A DNA stretch of 64,000 nt from Bifidobacterium sp. (GTDB lineage Bacteria > Actinomycetota > Actinomycetes > Actinomycetales > Bifidobacteriaceae): assembly GCA_022649135.1 (NCBI GenBank), contig JALCNP010000001.1, positions 62,001 through 126,000 on the forward strand, in the 5' to 3' direction. This document shows, piece after piece, positions 48,421 through 60,420 of this stretch. A program made the translations under genes and the position numbers. Below the pieces are notes generated by a model that had not been told where the DNA came from, did not search any database, and was given only the letters and a program-made list of their open reading frames with translations. Numbering within the stretch: position 1 is the first letter of the stretch; each line of letters starts with the position of its first letter.

Positions 48421-49014
48421 TCACTGACCGGATTGTGTGGTCTGGCTCCCCGACGACGACCCGCTCGTCGACGACCCGCTCGTCGAAGACCCCCCGCTCG
48501 AGCTCGGGGACCGGTGCGAGCTTGATCCGCCGGACGTCTGCTTTGCCGACGAATCATCCGCCTTCTTGAATGAATACGCCAGTTCGCTGTACCAGGGAAG
48601 CACCTTGCGGTCGGACTTCTGCGAGGAATCATCCTTGTCGTTGTTCTTCGTGCCCGTCACGGCCTCGGGGTGCTCGACGCGCACCGCCTCCTCGCCGGGG
48701 AATACGAATCCGAGCCGCTCCCGTGCCTGGGCCGTCACATACGCCTTGTCGTTCCAGCGGGAGATGTCGTTCTCCAGATCCTGCTTCTTGGCGACAAGCG
48801 CGGACTCCTGCCTTTTGAGACCGTTGAGCTCGGCGAGATTGAGCGCGTAGGTGTGGAAGGTGGAAACGATCTGGATGGTTCCCAGGGCGATGATGAAAAG
48901 GGACACGAAGAAGGCAACCGGCCCCGCGCCGGCACGTCTGCCGGTCTTGGTGCGCCGACTGCCTCCGTCTGTCTTGGTTCCCTGCGTCATGCTCGAGGAT
49001 GATTTGCTCATAGT
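48421..49014 (-). CDS. Septum formation initiator (FtsB/DivIC family)
   Basis: single TM then LNGLKRQESALVAKKQDLENDISRWNDKAYVTAQARERLGFVFPGE; Ser/Gly-rich tail. Confidence 0.88.
   Translation of the reverse strand, partial: TMSKSSSSMTQGTKTDGGSRRTKTGRRAGAGPVAFFVSLFIIALGTIQIVSTFHTYALNLAELNGLKRQESALVAKKQDLENDISRWNDKAYVTAQARERLGFVFPGEEAVRVEHPEAVTGTKNNDKDDSSQKSDRKVLPWYSELAYSFKKADDSSAKQTSGGSSSHRSPSSSGGSSTSGSSTSGSSSGSQTTQSGQ
48455..48484. repeat. 15-bp tandem repeat in the DivIC Ser/Gly tail
   Basis: two perfect copies of gacgacccgctcgtc followed by a degenerate third. Confidence 0.8.
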
Positions 49015-49024
49015 CACGAAAATA

Positions 49025-49055
49025 CCCGTCACATTCGACTTGGGAATGTGACGGG
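49025..49055 (-). terminator. terminator-like hairpin downstream of enolase
   Basis: cccgtcacattc-gacttgg-gaatgtgacggg, 12-bp perfect stem. Confidence 0.75.
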
Positions 49056-49095
49056 CATCATCGGCGACGGGCCATACGGCCCTATGCTGCGAGAG

Positions 49096-50427
<1,332 letters not shown>

Positions 50428-50571
50428 TCAAGAATAGTGGGATTTATGGACGACGTGCACGCATATCCCACAACGTTATTGTGAGCGCTAACATAAGTAA
50501 TCGGCCATGACAGAGCCATCCGCCGCCGGACGCCTCACACTCTCCCAATCCGGCTCCGGGCCCTCATGCAG

Positions 50572-53500
50572 TCAGCGCGTCGAAGCGGCGGGGTTCCAGG
50601 ACATATCCTCCACAAGCTGAAACGCCCACTTCACCACCGCGTCGCCATTCATGGGCGCCGATCCCAACGACCCGGCGAAGGGCGCGGGAACCAGCATCGA
50701 ATGGGTGAGCGGCCGATACTGCGAACCCTTGTAGATGCGGCCCATCCGCAGCCGGAGCGACTCCGGCGGATCGACCTTGGCAAGCCTGACATTGCGGCCC
50801 TGCGTCACGATCTCCGAGATTCCCAAGGACCGCGCCTTGTTTCTCAGACGAGCGACGTCGAACAGCGCGTCGAACTCCTCCGGAGGGCGGCCGTAGCGAT
50901 CGGTGAGTTCCTCGCGCAGGTCGCGCAGGTCGCTTTCGCTGCGGGCTGCGGCGAGCTTGCGGTACGCCTCGAGTCTGAGCTTGTCGGAATCGATGTAGTC
51001 CACCGGTATGGAGGCCTCGATCGGCAGATCGATGGTGACGGCCAGCGGCTCGGTGCGCTGGGGCTCCTTGTACTCCTCGACCGCCTGGGAGACCATGCGC
51101 ACGTATAGGTCGAACCCCACGCCCTCGATGTGCCCGCTCTGCTCGTCGCCGAGCAGATTCCCGGTGCCGCGCAGCTCAAGATCCTTCATGGCCACGTCGA
51201 ACCCGGAGCCCAGCGCCGTGTTCTGCGCGATGGTGGCGAGACGGTCGTGCGACTGCTGGGTCATGGGCTTGGCCGGATCGTAGAGGAAATACGCATAGGC
51301 ACGCTCCCGGCCCCGCCCGACGCGGCCGCGCAGCTGATGGAGCTGGCTGAGGCCGAAGCGGTCGGCGTGGTCGACCAGCAGCGTGTTGGCATTCGATATG
51401 TCAAGGCCCGTTTCGATGATCGTCGTGCATACCAGAATGTCGATGTCGCGATGCCAGAAATCGCGGATGACCCCGTCGAGCCGCTTCTCGCCCATTTTCC
51501 CGTGGGCGATTCCGATGCGCGCCTCGGGAACGAGCTCGTGGATCCGGGACGAGACCCGGTCGATGTCCTCCACGCGGTTATGGACGTAGAAGACCTGTCC
51601 GCCACGGAGCAGCTCCCGCCGTATCGCCGCGGTCACCTGGGCGTCGTCATAGGCACCCACATAGGTGAGAACGGGCAAACGGTCCTCCGGGGGCGTCGCC
51701 AGCGTGGACATCTCGCGTATGCCGGTGACGGCCATCTCCAGCGTGCGTGGAATGGGGGTGGCCGACAGGGACAGGACGTCGACGTTCGTGCGCAGGGCCT
51801 TGAGCGTCTCCTTGTGTTCGACGCCGAAGCGCTGCTCCTCGTCGATGATGAGCAGCCCCAGATCCTTGAACCGCATCCTGGGGTTAAGAAGCTTGTGGGT
51901 GCCGATGACGATGTCCACGGTGCCATCCTCCAAACCCTTGAGCGTGGCCGCGATCTCGGCCTTGGTCTGGAAACGGCTCAGCGCGGCGACGTTCACCGGG
52001 AAGCCCTCGAACCGTTCGGTGAAGGTCTCGAAATGCTGCTGCACCAGAAGGGTGGTGGGAACCAGCAGAGCGACCTGCTTGGAATCCTGCACGGCCTTGA
52101 AGGCCGCCCTCAGGGCGATCTCCGTCTTTCCGAACCCCACATCGCCGCAGATCAGGCGATCCATGGGGACGGGCTTCTCCATGTCGGACTTGACCTCGTC
52201 GATGGTGGTGAGCTGATCCGGCGTCTCCTGGTAGGGGAACGCGTCCTCCAACTCCTTCTGCCAGGGGGTGTCGGGACTGAAGGCGAAACCCTTGGTACTC
52301 TGCCGCGCCGAATAGAGCTTCACCAGATCCTGCGCGATCTCATGCACGTGCTTGCGGGCCTTGGCCTTGGTGGCCGCCCAGTCGGAGCCCCCGAGCTTGT
52401 TGAGCTTGGGCTTGTCGGCACCGATGTACTTGCTCACCTGGTCAAGCTGGTCGGTGGGAATGAACAGCTTGTCGGCAGGCGCATTGCGCTTGCTTGGGGC
52501 ATACTCGAGAACAAGATACTCACGGGTCGTCCTGTTCGCGCCGATTCCGACGGTGCGCTGCCGCATGCCGGCGAACCGTCCGATCCCATGCTGCTCGTGG
52601 ACGACGAAGTCCCCCGGCTTGAGCTCGACCAGATCGATGGCCTTGCGCCGTCTCTTCGGCGTCTTGGACTGGCCCACCGCGCTCTGTCTGCCGGTGAGAT
52701 CGCGCTCGGTGAGAAGGGCCACATGCGCCGCGGCATCGACGAACCCGTCGAAACTTTGCGATCGGATCGATTGGAACCGCGTGATCCCGGTCTCCTGGAT
52801 GGCGCGTGTAAGCCGCGCGAGCGTGCCGTGGCCCGCGGCGGTGACCGTCACATGGAAACCCGCCTCGATCAGGCCCTCGACACCACTGGAGACCTTGTGC
52901 TCGTTCCCCCGGTATTCGTCTGGTGCCTTGGCATCAAGCCGAATGTGGCCCGGAACGGACGGGTCGACCCCGAAACCGGTGAGATTCCACACGTCATGAT
53001 CGGAAAACTCCACGGCGGACATCGTCTCGTCGAAGTCGAGGAAGCTCGCCTGATCGAAGCTGATCGGCGCACCCGATCCATGCCCGCTCGCCGCCACATG
53101 CCAGCTCGCCGCCAGGAATTCGTTGGCGGTTGTCGAAAGATCCTGGGCCGAACGGCGAAGCTTCTCGGTATCGCACATCATGACGAGGGCATGCGGATCC
53201 AGCATCGAGGACACGGGTTCCATGTCGTCCACCAGCGCGGGAATCAGCGACTCCATTCCCTCCACCGCGATCGCGTTGGAGATGGACTCCAGCATGTCCT
53301 CCGCGTTGGGGATCTGCCCTATCAGCGATCTGGCCCGCGACCGCACCGCCTCGGTGAGCTGAAGCTCCCGGCAGGGCGTGGCCCAGATGCTTCCGAGGTC
53401 CTCTCCATAGGTGCGCTGATCGGATGCGTTGAACTCGTGAATCGAATCGATCTCATCCCCGAAGAACTCAACCCGCACGGGATGAGGGGCCGTGGGGGCG

Positions 53501-54144
53501 AAAACGTCCAGGATTCCGCCCCGCACGGCGAACTCGCCGCGATCCATGACGAGATCCACGCGCGTGTAGGAGTTCTCGACCAGGCGCGCGGTCACCTGAT
53601 CGAAGGGCGTGTCCTGGCCCGTGCTCAGAACGAGCGGCTCCACGTCGGACAGGCCCGCCACGACCGGCTGAATGAGGGAGCGCACCGGCATGACGAGAAT
53701 CCGAATCGGCCCGAACATGGCGCTTCCGGGCTCGGGATGCTTCAGCCTGCGGAACACCGCCATCCTGCTGGCGACCGTATCGGCCCGCGGCGAAAGCCGC
53801 TCATGGGGCAGCGTCTCCCACGCCTCCAGCTGGGCGATGTCGTTCGGGTCGCCGTCATACCAGGAACGCAGTGCATCGACGGTGTCCTGCGCCTCCCGGC
53901 CGGAGACCACGACCATCACGACCGGTCTGCGCACCGCCGCCGCCACGGCAAGCGCAGGGCGCAGCCCCTGCGGAAGACCGACGGTGAGGGATGCGCCGTC
54001 GAAGTCCCGATCGGCCTCCCCGACAGCGAGCCTATGAAAAGCCCCATCGGAGTCCAGATCTCTGATAACGGCGTGCAGCGACCCTTCGACGGAGTCATGG
54101 GACGATGTCCCGGTCCCCCTTTGCGTCATAGCGTCAGCGACCAT
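50572..54144 (-). CDS. mfd: Transcription-repair coupling factor
   Basis: CarD/RID GDFVVHEQHGIGRF; MDRLICGDVGFGKTEIALRAAFKA; LIIDEEQRFGVEHKE; LRGRVGRGRERAYAYF. Confidence 0.97.
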   Translation of the reverse strand: MVADAMTQRGTGTSSHDSVEGSLHAVIRDLDSDGAFHRLAVGEADRDFDGASLTVGLPQGLRPALAVAAAVRRPVVMVVVSGREAQDTVDALRSWYDGDPNDIAQLEAWETLPHERLSPRADTVASRMAVFRRLKHPEPGSAMFGPIRILVMPVRSLIQPVVAGLSDVEPLVLSTGQDTPFDQVTARLVENSYTRVDLVMDRGEFAVRGGILDVFAPTAPHPVRVEFFGDEIDSIHEFNASDQRTYGEDLGSIWATPCRELQLTEAVRSRARSLIGQIPNAEDMLESISNAIAVEGMESLIPALVDDMEPVSSMLDPHALVMMCDTEKLRRSAQDLSTTANEFLAASWHVAASGHGSGAPISFDQASFLDFDETMSAVEFSDHDVWNLTGFGVDPSVPGHIRLDAKAPDEYRGNEHKVSSGVEGLIEAGFHVTVTAAGHGTLARLTRAIQETGITRFQSIRSQSFDGFVDAAAHVALLTERDLTGRQSAVGQSKTPKRRRKAIDLVELKPGDFVVHEQHGIGRFAGMRQRTVGIGANRTTREYLVLEYAPSKRNAPADKLFIPTDQLDQVSKYIGADKPKLNKLGGSDWAATKAKARKHVHEIAQDLVKLYSARQSTKGFAFSPDTPWQKELEDAFPYQETPDQLTTIDEVKSDMEKPVPMDRLICGDVGFGKTEIALRAAFKAVQDSKQVALLVPTTLLVQQHFETFTERFEGFPVNVAALSRFQTKAEIAATLKGLEDGTVDIVIGTHKLLNPRMRFKDLGLLIIDEEQRFGVEHKETLKALRTNVDVLSLSATPIPRTLEMAVTGIREMSTLATPPEDRLPVLTYVGAYDDAQVTAAIRRELLRGGQVFYVHNRVEDIDRVSSRIHELVPEARIGIAHGKMGEKRLDGVIRDFWHRDIDILVCTTIIETGLDISNANTLLVDHADRFGLSQLHQLRGRVGRGRERAYAYFLYDPAKPMTQQSHDRLATIAQNTALGSGFDVAMKDLELRGTGNLLGDEQSGHIEGVGFDLYVRMVSQAVEEYKEPQRTEPLAVTIDLPIEASIPVDYIDSDKLRLEAYRKLAAARSESDLRDLREELTDRYGRPPEEFDALFDVARLRNKARSLGISEIVTQGRNVRLAKVDPPESLRLRMGRIYKGSQYRPLTHSMLVPAPFAGSLGSAPMNGDAVVKWAFQLVEDMSWNPAASTR

Positions 54145-54733
54145 TGAACCGCTCCTGCGCCAGGCTCAATCCATCGACGATGACCGTCTCACAGGCATCC
54201 GCCGCGTCGGCGAGCACGTCCGGCAGCTGCGCGCGCTGCTGCGACGCGAAACCGCCCAGCACCCAATCGACAGTGTTCTCGTGGGCGTGAGGCCCTCTAT
54301 GGGCATGTCCTACACCGATGCGGACTCGAGCATAGGCGTTCGTCCCCAGGGACTTGTCGATGGATCTGATGCCGTTGTGCCCGCCGGCGGACCCACCGGC
54401 CTTCACCTTGATGCGGCCGAATTCGAGATCCATGTCGTCATGGAGGACGACGACATGCTCGGGGGCGATGGCGTAATACGTGCAGATGGAGGATACGGCG
54501 TCCCCGGAGTCGTTCATGTATGTCAGCGGCTTGGCGAGGAAGAACTTGACGCTCACACCCTCAAGCCTCATGACGCCCTTGCCCAGCCGTGCCAGACCCT
54601 TGTGGTCGCCGAATCCGACGCCCCACCTCTGCGACAGAACGTCGGCGGCCATGAAACCCATGTTGTGCCGCGTCCCCTCGTATTGTCCGCCCGGGTTTCC
54701 CAACCCGGCGATCAGCCAAAAATCCGATGCCAT
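54134..54733 (-). CDS. pth: Peptidyl-tRNA hydrolase
   Basis: IAGLGNPGGQYEGTRHNMGFMAAD, LAKPLTYMNDSGDAV, VLHDDMDLEFGRIKVKAGGSAGGHNGIRSI. Confidence 0.97.
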   Translation of the reverse strand: MASDFWLIAGLGNPGGQYEGTRHNMGFMAADVLSQRWGVGFGDHKGLARLGKGVMRLEGVSVKFFLAKPLTYMNDSGDAVSSICTYYAIAPEHVVVLHDDMDLEFGRIKVKAGGSAGGHNGIRSIDKSLGTNAYARVRIGVGHAHRGPHAHENTVDWVLGGFASQQRAQLPDVLADAADACETVIVDGLSLAQERFNGR

Positions 54734-54745
54734 TGCCTCATATCC

Positions 54746-55423
54746 TTATAGTTCCCTGTACCAATACGACACGTCGAGAAATCTCTTGCCGTCATAGCAC
54801 GCGTTCGGCAACATGCCGTAGCGCCGGAAGCCCGCGCGGCTCGCCAGCGCGAGAGAGCCGGAGTTCCCGGTGAAGATGATCGCCGTCGCGGTGCGATACC
54901 CCAGCACACGGGCACGCGAAACAAGCCATTGAACCAGAAGGGTGCCGTACCCGTGCCGTCGGGCGTGCGCCCCGACATAATAGCTCAGCTCGACCACACC
55001 CTCATACGCCTGACGCTGATGGAATCGCGACAACGAGCCGAAGCCGACCACCGTTCCGTTCCCGTCCTCCAGAACGACGACCGGATAATCGCTCCGGGGA
55101 CTGTGGGAGGACACCCATTCCCGTCGCTGATCGAGGGTGCGCGGCGACAGATCCGCCGTCGATCCGCCGGCGAGGACCGCCTCGTTGTATATATCCGTGA
55201 TCGCCTGAAGATCATCCTCCCGGGCGTCGCGGACCCTCGCGGTGGCCGCACCGTCCGGGCCTGTCCCGGTTTCCCCGGATCGTGCCCGGAGGCTGAGTTC
55301 CCCCGAGACCGTCGCCGCGTCGACCCGCACCGGTCTGGACGCCTGCACGGCTTCGCCCATCCGCCCATACGGGTGGCTCCCGTTCTCTTCCTGCATTGTT
55401 CCTCGCTCGTTCCTCATCCGCAT
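54746..55423 (-). CDS. GNAT-family N-acetyltransferase
   Basis: VRDAREDDLQAITDIYNEAVL, ELSYYVGAHARRHGYGTLLVQWLVSRA, GFRRYGMLPNACYDGKRFLDVSYWYREL. Confidence 0.9.
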   Translation of the reverse strand: MRMRNERGTMQEENGSHPYGRMGEAVQASRPVRVDAATVSGELSLRARSGETGTGPDGAATARVRDAREDDLQAITDIYNEAVLAGGSTADLSPRTLDQRREWVSSHSPRSDYPVVVLEDGNGTVVGFGSLSRFHQRQAYEGVVELSYYVGAHARRHGYGTLLVQWLVSRARVLGYRTATAIIFTGNSGSLALASRAGFRRYGMLPNACYDGKRFLDVSYWYREL

Positions 55424-55553
55424 CCGCAGTCGTCCTCAGACAGCATCCGCCCTCGGACGGCAGACAACAGCTAACAGCACCAGGGCGACAGAATTCATCC
55501 AGCGAACGCGGCCGGACGAACGGGATGCCGCGAGCCGCGTTGCACTACCGCGA

Positions 55554-58500
55554 TTATTTCTCCAGTTCGATGGCCTTGCTCAACGCTTCGCTCAACTGTT
55601 TCTGGGCCTGGCCATACGCGCTCCAGTCCCCCGATTTCATGGCGCTGTCGGAATCCTTCATGGCCTGCGAAGCCTGGTCCAAAGCCGCCTTCAGCTGCGC
55701 GCTGGCGGCCGCGCCCGCGCCCGAGGAGCCGGTTCCCCCGCTGCCCGACGAGTTCGATCCACCCGAACCCTGCGCAGAGGACTGGCCCCCTCCCGAACTC
55801 TGCCCCGCGGTTTTGCCCGCGTTCTCGGCATCACCCGCCGAAGCCCCGGAATCGCCGCCGAAGACCTGGTTGAGAGCCTCGTCCAGAGTGTCGGCGAACC
55901 CGACCTGATCGCCGAAGGCGACAAGAACCTTTTTCAGCAGGGGGAAGCTCGTCGACCCGCTCGACTGCACATACACGGGCTCCACGTACACCAGGCCGCC
56001 ACCGAGGGGGAGCGTGAGAAGATTGCCGCGGTTCACGTTCGTGGACCCGGATTCCAGGAGGTTCAGCTCCTTGGAGACATCGGCGCTGGCATTGAAGTTG
56101 TTCTGCGCCTGGCCGGGACCCGGAACGTTCGAATCCTTGGGAAGCTCCTGCAGACGAAGCGTGCCGTAGTTCGAGCCTATCTTGCCCCGGGTCCTTCCCG
56201 CGTCGGAATCGACGGACAGGAAGCCCGTCAGGATCTCGCGCGTCGAGGAGCCGGCGGGGATATAGGTCGACGTCAGCGAGAACACCGGCTTCTTCGAGCC
56301 GCCTGTTTTAAGAGTCAGATAGTACGGCGGCTGAAGCACGTCCTGCTGCTGCGCGCTCTTCGATTCCGTCGGATCGACCGGCGTCTGCCAGAAGTCCTCT
56401 CCGGAGAAGAACTGGCCCGCGGTGTTCACATGGTACTTGGCGATCAGCTGACGCTGGACTTTGAACAGCCCCTCGGGGTAGCGCATGTGGCTCATCAGAT
56501 CCCCGGAGATGGAGGACAGCGGGTGGTATTCCCCCGGGAATATCTTCTCCCACGCCTTGAGGACCGGGTCGCTGGGATCCCATGCGTACAGGTTCACCGA
56601 ACCGTCGTAGGCATCGACCGTGGCCTTCACGGAGTTGCGGATGTAATTCGCATTCTGGGAGCCCAGGCTCTGCACGGTGCTCGACGTGGTCGTCGTCGAG
56701 TCCTGGGTGGCGGAGCCCAGATCGGTCCTCTGAGAGTAGGGGTAGGCGTTGGAGGTGGTATAGCCGTCGACGATCCACTTCACGCGACCGTTGACCACCG
56801 CCGGGTAGACGCGCCCGTCGAGCGTCAGATAGGGCGCCACCTTGGCCACACGATCCTTGGGGCTGCGGTCGTAGAGAATCTGGGAATTCGGCGTGACACG
56901 GTCGGAGAACAGGATCTGATCGGATCCGAAGCGGATCGAATACAGCAGCCTCGAGAAGATGTTGCCGACGCTGGGGCCGCCGTTGCCCTTGAAGGTGTTC
57001 GTCGCCCCCTGAGACCCGGTGGGATAGTCGAACTCCCATGACGTGGTCCCCTGGGGCGCCCCCACGATGGAGTACTCGCTCGCGTTGGGCGAGAAATAGA
57101 TTCTGGGCTGATAGTGCTCCGACTTGGTGAGCATGCCCTGGGTCGGGATCCCCGATTCGAAGAACTCCGGCTGCCCGTCGGCCGTCACCTTGTTCCCGTA
57201 TGCGGCGACGACGCCGTATCCATGCGTGTAGACCGTGTGGTCGTTGACCCAGTTGCGATTGTCCAGACCGCTGAGATCAAGCTCTCGTGCCGCGATGACC
57301 GTGTCCTGGCTTGTTCCGTCGACATCATACTTGTCGACGGCAAGGGTGTCCGCAAACGTGTAATACTGCTTGGACTGCTGCAGCTGCTTGAACGTCGGGG
57401 ACACCACCTGAGGATCAAGCAGGCGGATCTGCGCGGTCGTCTCCGCATCCGAGGAGAGCGCCCCGGATTTTCCCTCGGTGGTGGCCGCGTACTGGTTGGT
57501 CTTCATCGAATCCAGGCCATAGGCGTATTGGGTGGCCTTGATGTTGCGCTGAATGTAGGTCGACTCCATCTCCTGGGCATTGGGGTTGACTTTGAAACGC
57601 TGCAGCAGCATCGGCCACAGTCCCGAGAGCACGAGGGTGACGACCAGCATCGCGGCTATCGCGACGACGGGGGTCCTCCATGCACGGAAGGCCACCATGG
57701 CCCGCACTCCCGTGGGGGCCGATCCCTCCAGCGCATGCGAATGCATCAGCCACACGCCGAGCACGACGCCCAGGACCGCCGTCAGGCCGGCGATGACGAA
57801 GGTGAGCGGAATCGTGGCGTGCACGGCGGTGTAGGATGCTCCGGTGATGCGATCCCCCTCCTGCGTGAGACGGTCGAATACCCCCATGGCCTGACGGATC
57901 GACCAGGCGAACATGTTGAGCATCAGCCACACGGCTATCTGGCGACGGGCGCGCCTGGTGATGGAGAACAGTCCCCTGCCCTGGACCGGCATGCTGATGC
58001 GGATCCCTGACATCAGGGCATGGGTGACGATCGAGAACACCATCCCTATGAAAAGCAGCATGGACACGGCGGACAGCACGAAGTTGAGTCCCGGGAGAAT
58101 GAACACGTAGAAGCCGTTGTCGAGACCGAACTGCGGATCCGTGATTCCAAATTTCTGGGAGTTGAACATCAGCAGGATGTCTGCCCAGTTGGCGTTCCAC
58201 TGCGCGCCGAAGATCACTCCGATCACCAGGGACACCCATACCGCCACGCGCCTGGCGGTCCGTGAGCTCACGCCCTTGCCAACCTCGACGATGTCCCCGT
58301 TGATGCGCAGCGTCGACCCGTCCGGCGAATTAGGACGGGCCCGTATGGCCAGCGTTGCGGAAAGATAGCTGACGGCCGCCATGACAATCGCATAGGCCAC
58401 CCACAGGCCGACCTTGGTCCCCAGCTGCGTCCACACCACGCGCTCAAAGCCGAGCTGCGTGAACCACATGAGATCGGTGAGGAACCTCGCCAACCCGAAG

Positions 58501-58769
58501 AACAGCCCGACGACCACCACCAGGACGGCGACGACGGCGATGGCCACCTTCGTCCCCCGACCGGTGGAACCGCTACGGCGTTGCGGTCTGCGTGCCAGGC
58601 GCGGGTTGCGACCGGCGCGCGACGGCCCCCCGCGACCGGAGGACCGGGAGTCGTCCCCATCCACATCGACGTTGAGCACCACCGGGTCATCCTCCGATTC
58701 GTGTCTGCGGGAACGCCGCGGATCGTTATCGGGGCCGAACATCGCTCCAAAGGCATCAAAAAAAGACAT
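55554..58769 (-). CDS. UPF0182-family large membrane protein
   Basis: multi-TM N-terminus, FALARFLTDLMWFTQLGFE, conserved soluble domain; Gly/Ser-rich linker near the C-terminus. Confidence 0.92.
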   Translation of the reverse strand: MSFFDAFGAMFGPDNDPRRSRRHESEDDPVVLNVDVDGDDSRSSGRGGPSRAGRNPRLARRPQRRSGSTGRGTKVAIAVVAVLVVVVGLFFGLARFLTDLMWFTQLGFERVVWTQLGTKVGLWVAYAIVMAAVSYLSATLAIRARPNSPDGSTLRINGDIVEVGKGVSSRTARRVAVWVSLVIGVIFGAQWNANWADILLMFNSQKFGITDPQFGLDNGFYVFILPGLNFVLSAVSMLLFIGMVFSIVTHALMSGIRISMPVQGRGLFSITRRARRQIAVWLMLNMFAWSIRQAMGVFDRLTQEGDRITGASYTAVHATIPLTFVIAGLTAVLGVVLGVWLMHSHALEGSAPTGVRAMVAFRAWRTPVVAIAAMLVVTLVLSGLWPMLLQRFKVNPNAQEMESTYIQRNIKATQYAYGLDSMKTNQYAATTEGKSGALSSDAETTAQIRLLDPQVVSPTFKQLQQSKQYYTFADTLAVDKYDVDGTSQDTVIAARELDLSGLDNRNWVNDHTVYTHGYGVVAAYGNKVTADGQPEFFESGIPTQGMLTKSEHYQPRIYFSPNASEYSIVGAPQGTTSWEFDYPTGSQGATNTFKGNGGPSVGNIFSRLLYSIRFGSDQILFSDRVTPNSQILYDRSPKDRVAKVAPYLTLDGRVYPAVVNGRVKWIVDGYTTSNAYPYSQRTDLGSATQDSTTTTSSTVQSLGSQNANYIRNSVKATVDAYDGSVNLYAWDPSDPVLKAWEKIFPGEYHPLSSISGDLMSHMRYPEGLFKVQRQLIAKYHVNTAGQFFSGEDFWQTPVDPTESKSAQQQDVLQPPYYLTLKTGGSKKPVFSLTSTYIPAGSSTREILTGFLSVDSDAGRTRGKIGSNYGTLRLQELPKDSNVPGPGQAQNNFNASADVSKELNLLESGSTNVNRGNLLTLPLGGGLVYVEPVYVQSSGSTSFPLLKKVLVAFGDQVGFADTLDEALNQVFGGDSGASAGDAENAGKTAGQSSGGGQSSAQGSGGSNSSGSGGTGSSGAGAAASAQLKAALDQASQAMKDSDSAMKSGDWSAYGQAQKQLSEALSKAIELEK

Positions 58770-58894
58770 GCCTCCAGCCTACCCATACGTATTGGCAAGA
58801 GGGACGGATTCCGCGAGACGGGCAGAGTCGCGCACCCCAGCGGGCCTTCCGCGGGGGGAACGGCTCGGCGGCGCCACGGGCCGGGAATGGGATA

Positions 58895-60208
58895 ATGGTC
58901 CATATGAACCGTCGCCGCTCTCCACAGACCCGACCGGGACCATCGCGCCATCGCGCCGCGACGCTCGTCCTGGTTCTCTGCCTGCTGTCCGCCGCCACCG
59001 CGGGCGCATGGTGGTGGCATCGCTCCCGAAACGTCACGCCACATGCGGGCGGCACCACGCCGACGCCCACTCGCTCCGTCCTGTCACCCCGGACGGACCG
59101 CCCGGCGCGACGCGACCGGGCGAACCTTGGCGAGCATCGCGCATCCGCCGTTCCCCGCCCCGCGGAACGGTCGGACTCCGACAGGGCGCGCGACGCCGTG
59201 AGATCCATGAGCCTCGACGAGCAAATCGGGCAGCTGGTGATGATCCCGTTCCAAGCGGGAGAGGACATCTCACAGGTGCGCGACATCATCGTCGGCAGGC
59301 AGGCGGGATCCGTCCTGCTGCTGGGAAACTGGAACGGCGGGGTGGACCAGGTCAGATCGGCCGCGGATTCGCTGCAACGGCTGGCCCCCGGAAACAGAGG
59401 ACTCATCATCGCCACGGACCAGGAGGGAGGAATGGTCCAGCACCTTCAGGGACCGGGGTTCTCCCCCATCCCCTCGGCCGTTGAGCAGGGCCGCATGCAA
59501 GCGGATCAGCTCGAGGAATCCGCGCGGGAATGGGGATCGCAGCTCCTGTCCGCGGGAGTCAATGTCGACCTCGCCCCCGTGGTCGACACCGTAGAGGTCA
59601 GCCGCGCTCTCAACGCCCCCATCGGCGCCCTGGACCGGGATTTCGGCCTGGACGCGACAGGGAACGCGGCACATGCCCAGGCCTTCATCGACGGTATGAG
59701 ATCCTCCGGCGTGAGCAGCGTCATCAAGCATTATCCCGGATTGGGGGGCGTGACAGGCAACACCGATTTCACCGACCAGGGTGTTCTCGACACCTCCACG
59801 ACACCGGGAGGGCCCGAGATCGAGGCCTTCGACAGGGCGCTGAGCGCCAGGCCCGCGATGGTGATGATGTCCCTGGCCACCTACCGCAACATCGACGGCG
59901 GCTCTCCCGCGGCCTTCTCCCCCACGATTCTCGACGGCCAGCTGCGCACGCATGACGGATATCAGGGGGTGGTGATCTCCGATTCGCTGTCGGCCGCCGC
60001 CGTAAGCGGCATCAGCGCCGACGAGCTGGGGACCCGGCTCATCGAGGCGGGCGGGGATGTCGCCTGCATCGGCGACCCGTCAATGGTGGCGCCGATCCTT
60101 GAGGGGCTGAGTGCAAAGGCTCACGCCGACCCCGTGTTCGCGCAGAAGGTCACGCGCTCCGCGATCCGGGTGATGACGCTCAAATACCAGATGAAACTCG
60201 CCCGATAG
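58895..60208 (+). CDS. Glycoside hydrolase family 3 (beta-N-acetylhexosaminidase-like)
   Basis: SLDEQIGQLVMIPFQ, LIIATDQEGGMVQHLQGPGF, VIKHYPGLGGVTGNTDFTDQ, GVVISDSLSAAAV. Confidence 0.88.
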   Translation: MVHMNRRRSPQTRPGPSRHRAATLVLVLCLLSAATAGAWWWHRSRNVTPHAGGTTPTPTRSVLSPRTDRPARRDRANLGEHRASAVPRPAERSDSDRARDAVRSMSLDEQIGQLVMIPFQAGEDISQVRDIIVGRQAGSVLLLGNWNGGVDQVRSAADSLQRLAPGNRGLIIATDQEGGMVQHLQGPGFSPIPSAVEQGRMQADQLEESAREWGSQLLSAGVNVDLAPVVDTVEVSRALNAPIGALDRDFGLDATGNAAHAQAFIDGMRSSGVSSVIKHYPGLGGVTGNTDFTDQGVLDTSTTPGGPEIEAFDRALSARPAMVMMSLATYRNIDGGSPAAFSPTILDGQLRTHDGYQGVVISDSLSAAAVSGISADELGTRLIEAGGDVACIGDPSMVAPILEGLSAKAHADPVFAQKVTRSAIRVMTLKYQMKLAR

Positions 60209-60238
60209 CGCGGGCTGTCGTCCGGCTCGATGCACTGC

Positions 60239-60326
60239 CGTCGGTCACGCGCGCCGGGGCATCAAGCGACGAGATTTCCCCGGAGCCCGAGGCCACGGCG
60301 TCGGTCACGCACGCCGGGGCATCGAG
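60239..60326. repeat. 28-bp imperfect direct repeat spaced 60 bp apart
   Basis: cgtcggtcacgcRcgccggggcatcRag at 60239-60266 and 60299-60326, 26/28 identical. Confidence 0.8.
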
Positions 60327-60334
60327 ACATCATG

Positions 60335-60420
60335 CCATGAATCCCGGGGAGGCGGGCCGCGTCGAATGGACGAGGTGGCCGCCTTACCGGGATTCATGGT
60401 GATTCATGTGGATTCATGGC
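60335..60420. repeat. long inverted repeat overlapping a 10-bp tandem repeat (3 copies)
   Basis: ccatgaatcccgg (60335-60347) / ccgggattcatgg (60387-60399); gattcatgNN x3 at 60391-60420. Confidence 0.8.

Noticed and set aside
51130-54147. 1005-aa plus-strand ORF
   Set aside because: Lies fully antisense to mfd, with His/Arg/Gly-rich non-family translation; an artefact of high GC content.
55242-57041. 599-aa plus-strand ORF
   Set aside because: Antisense to the UPF0182 gene with no recognisable domain.
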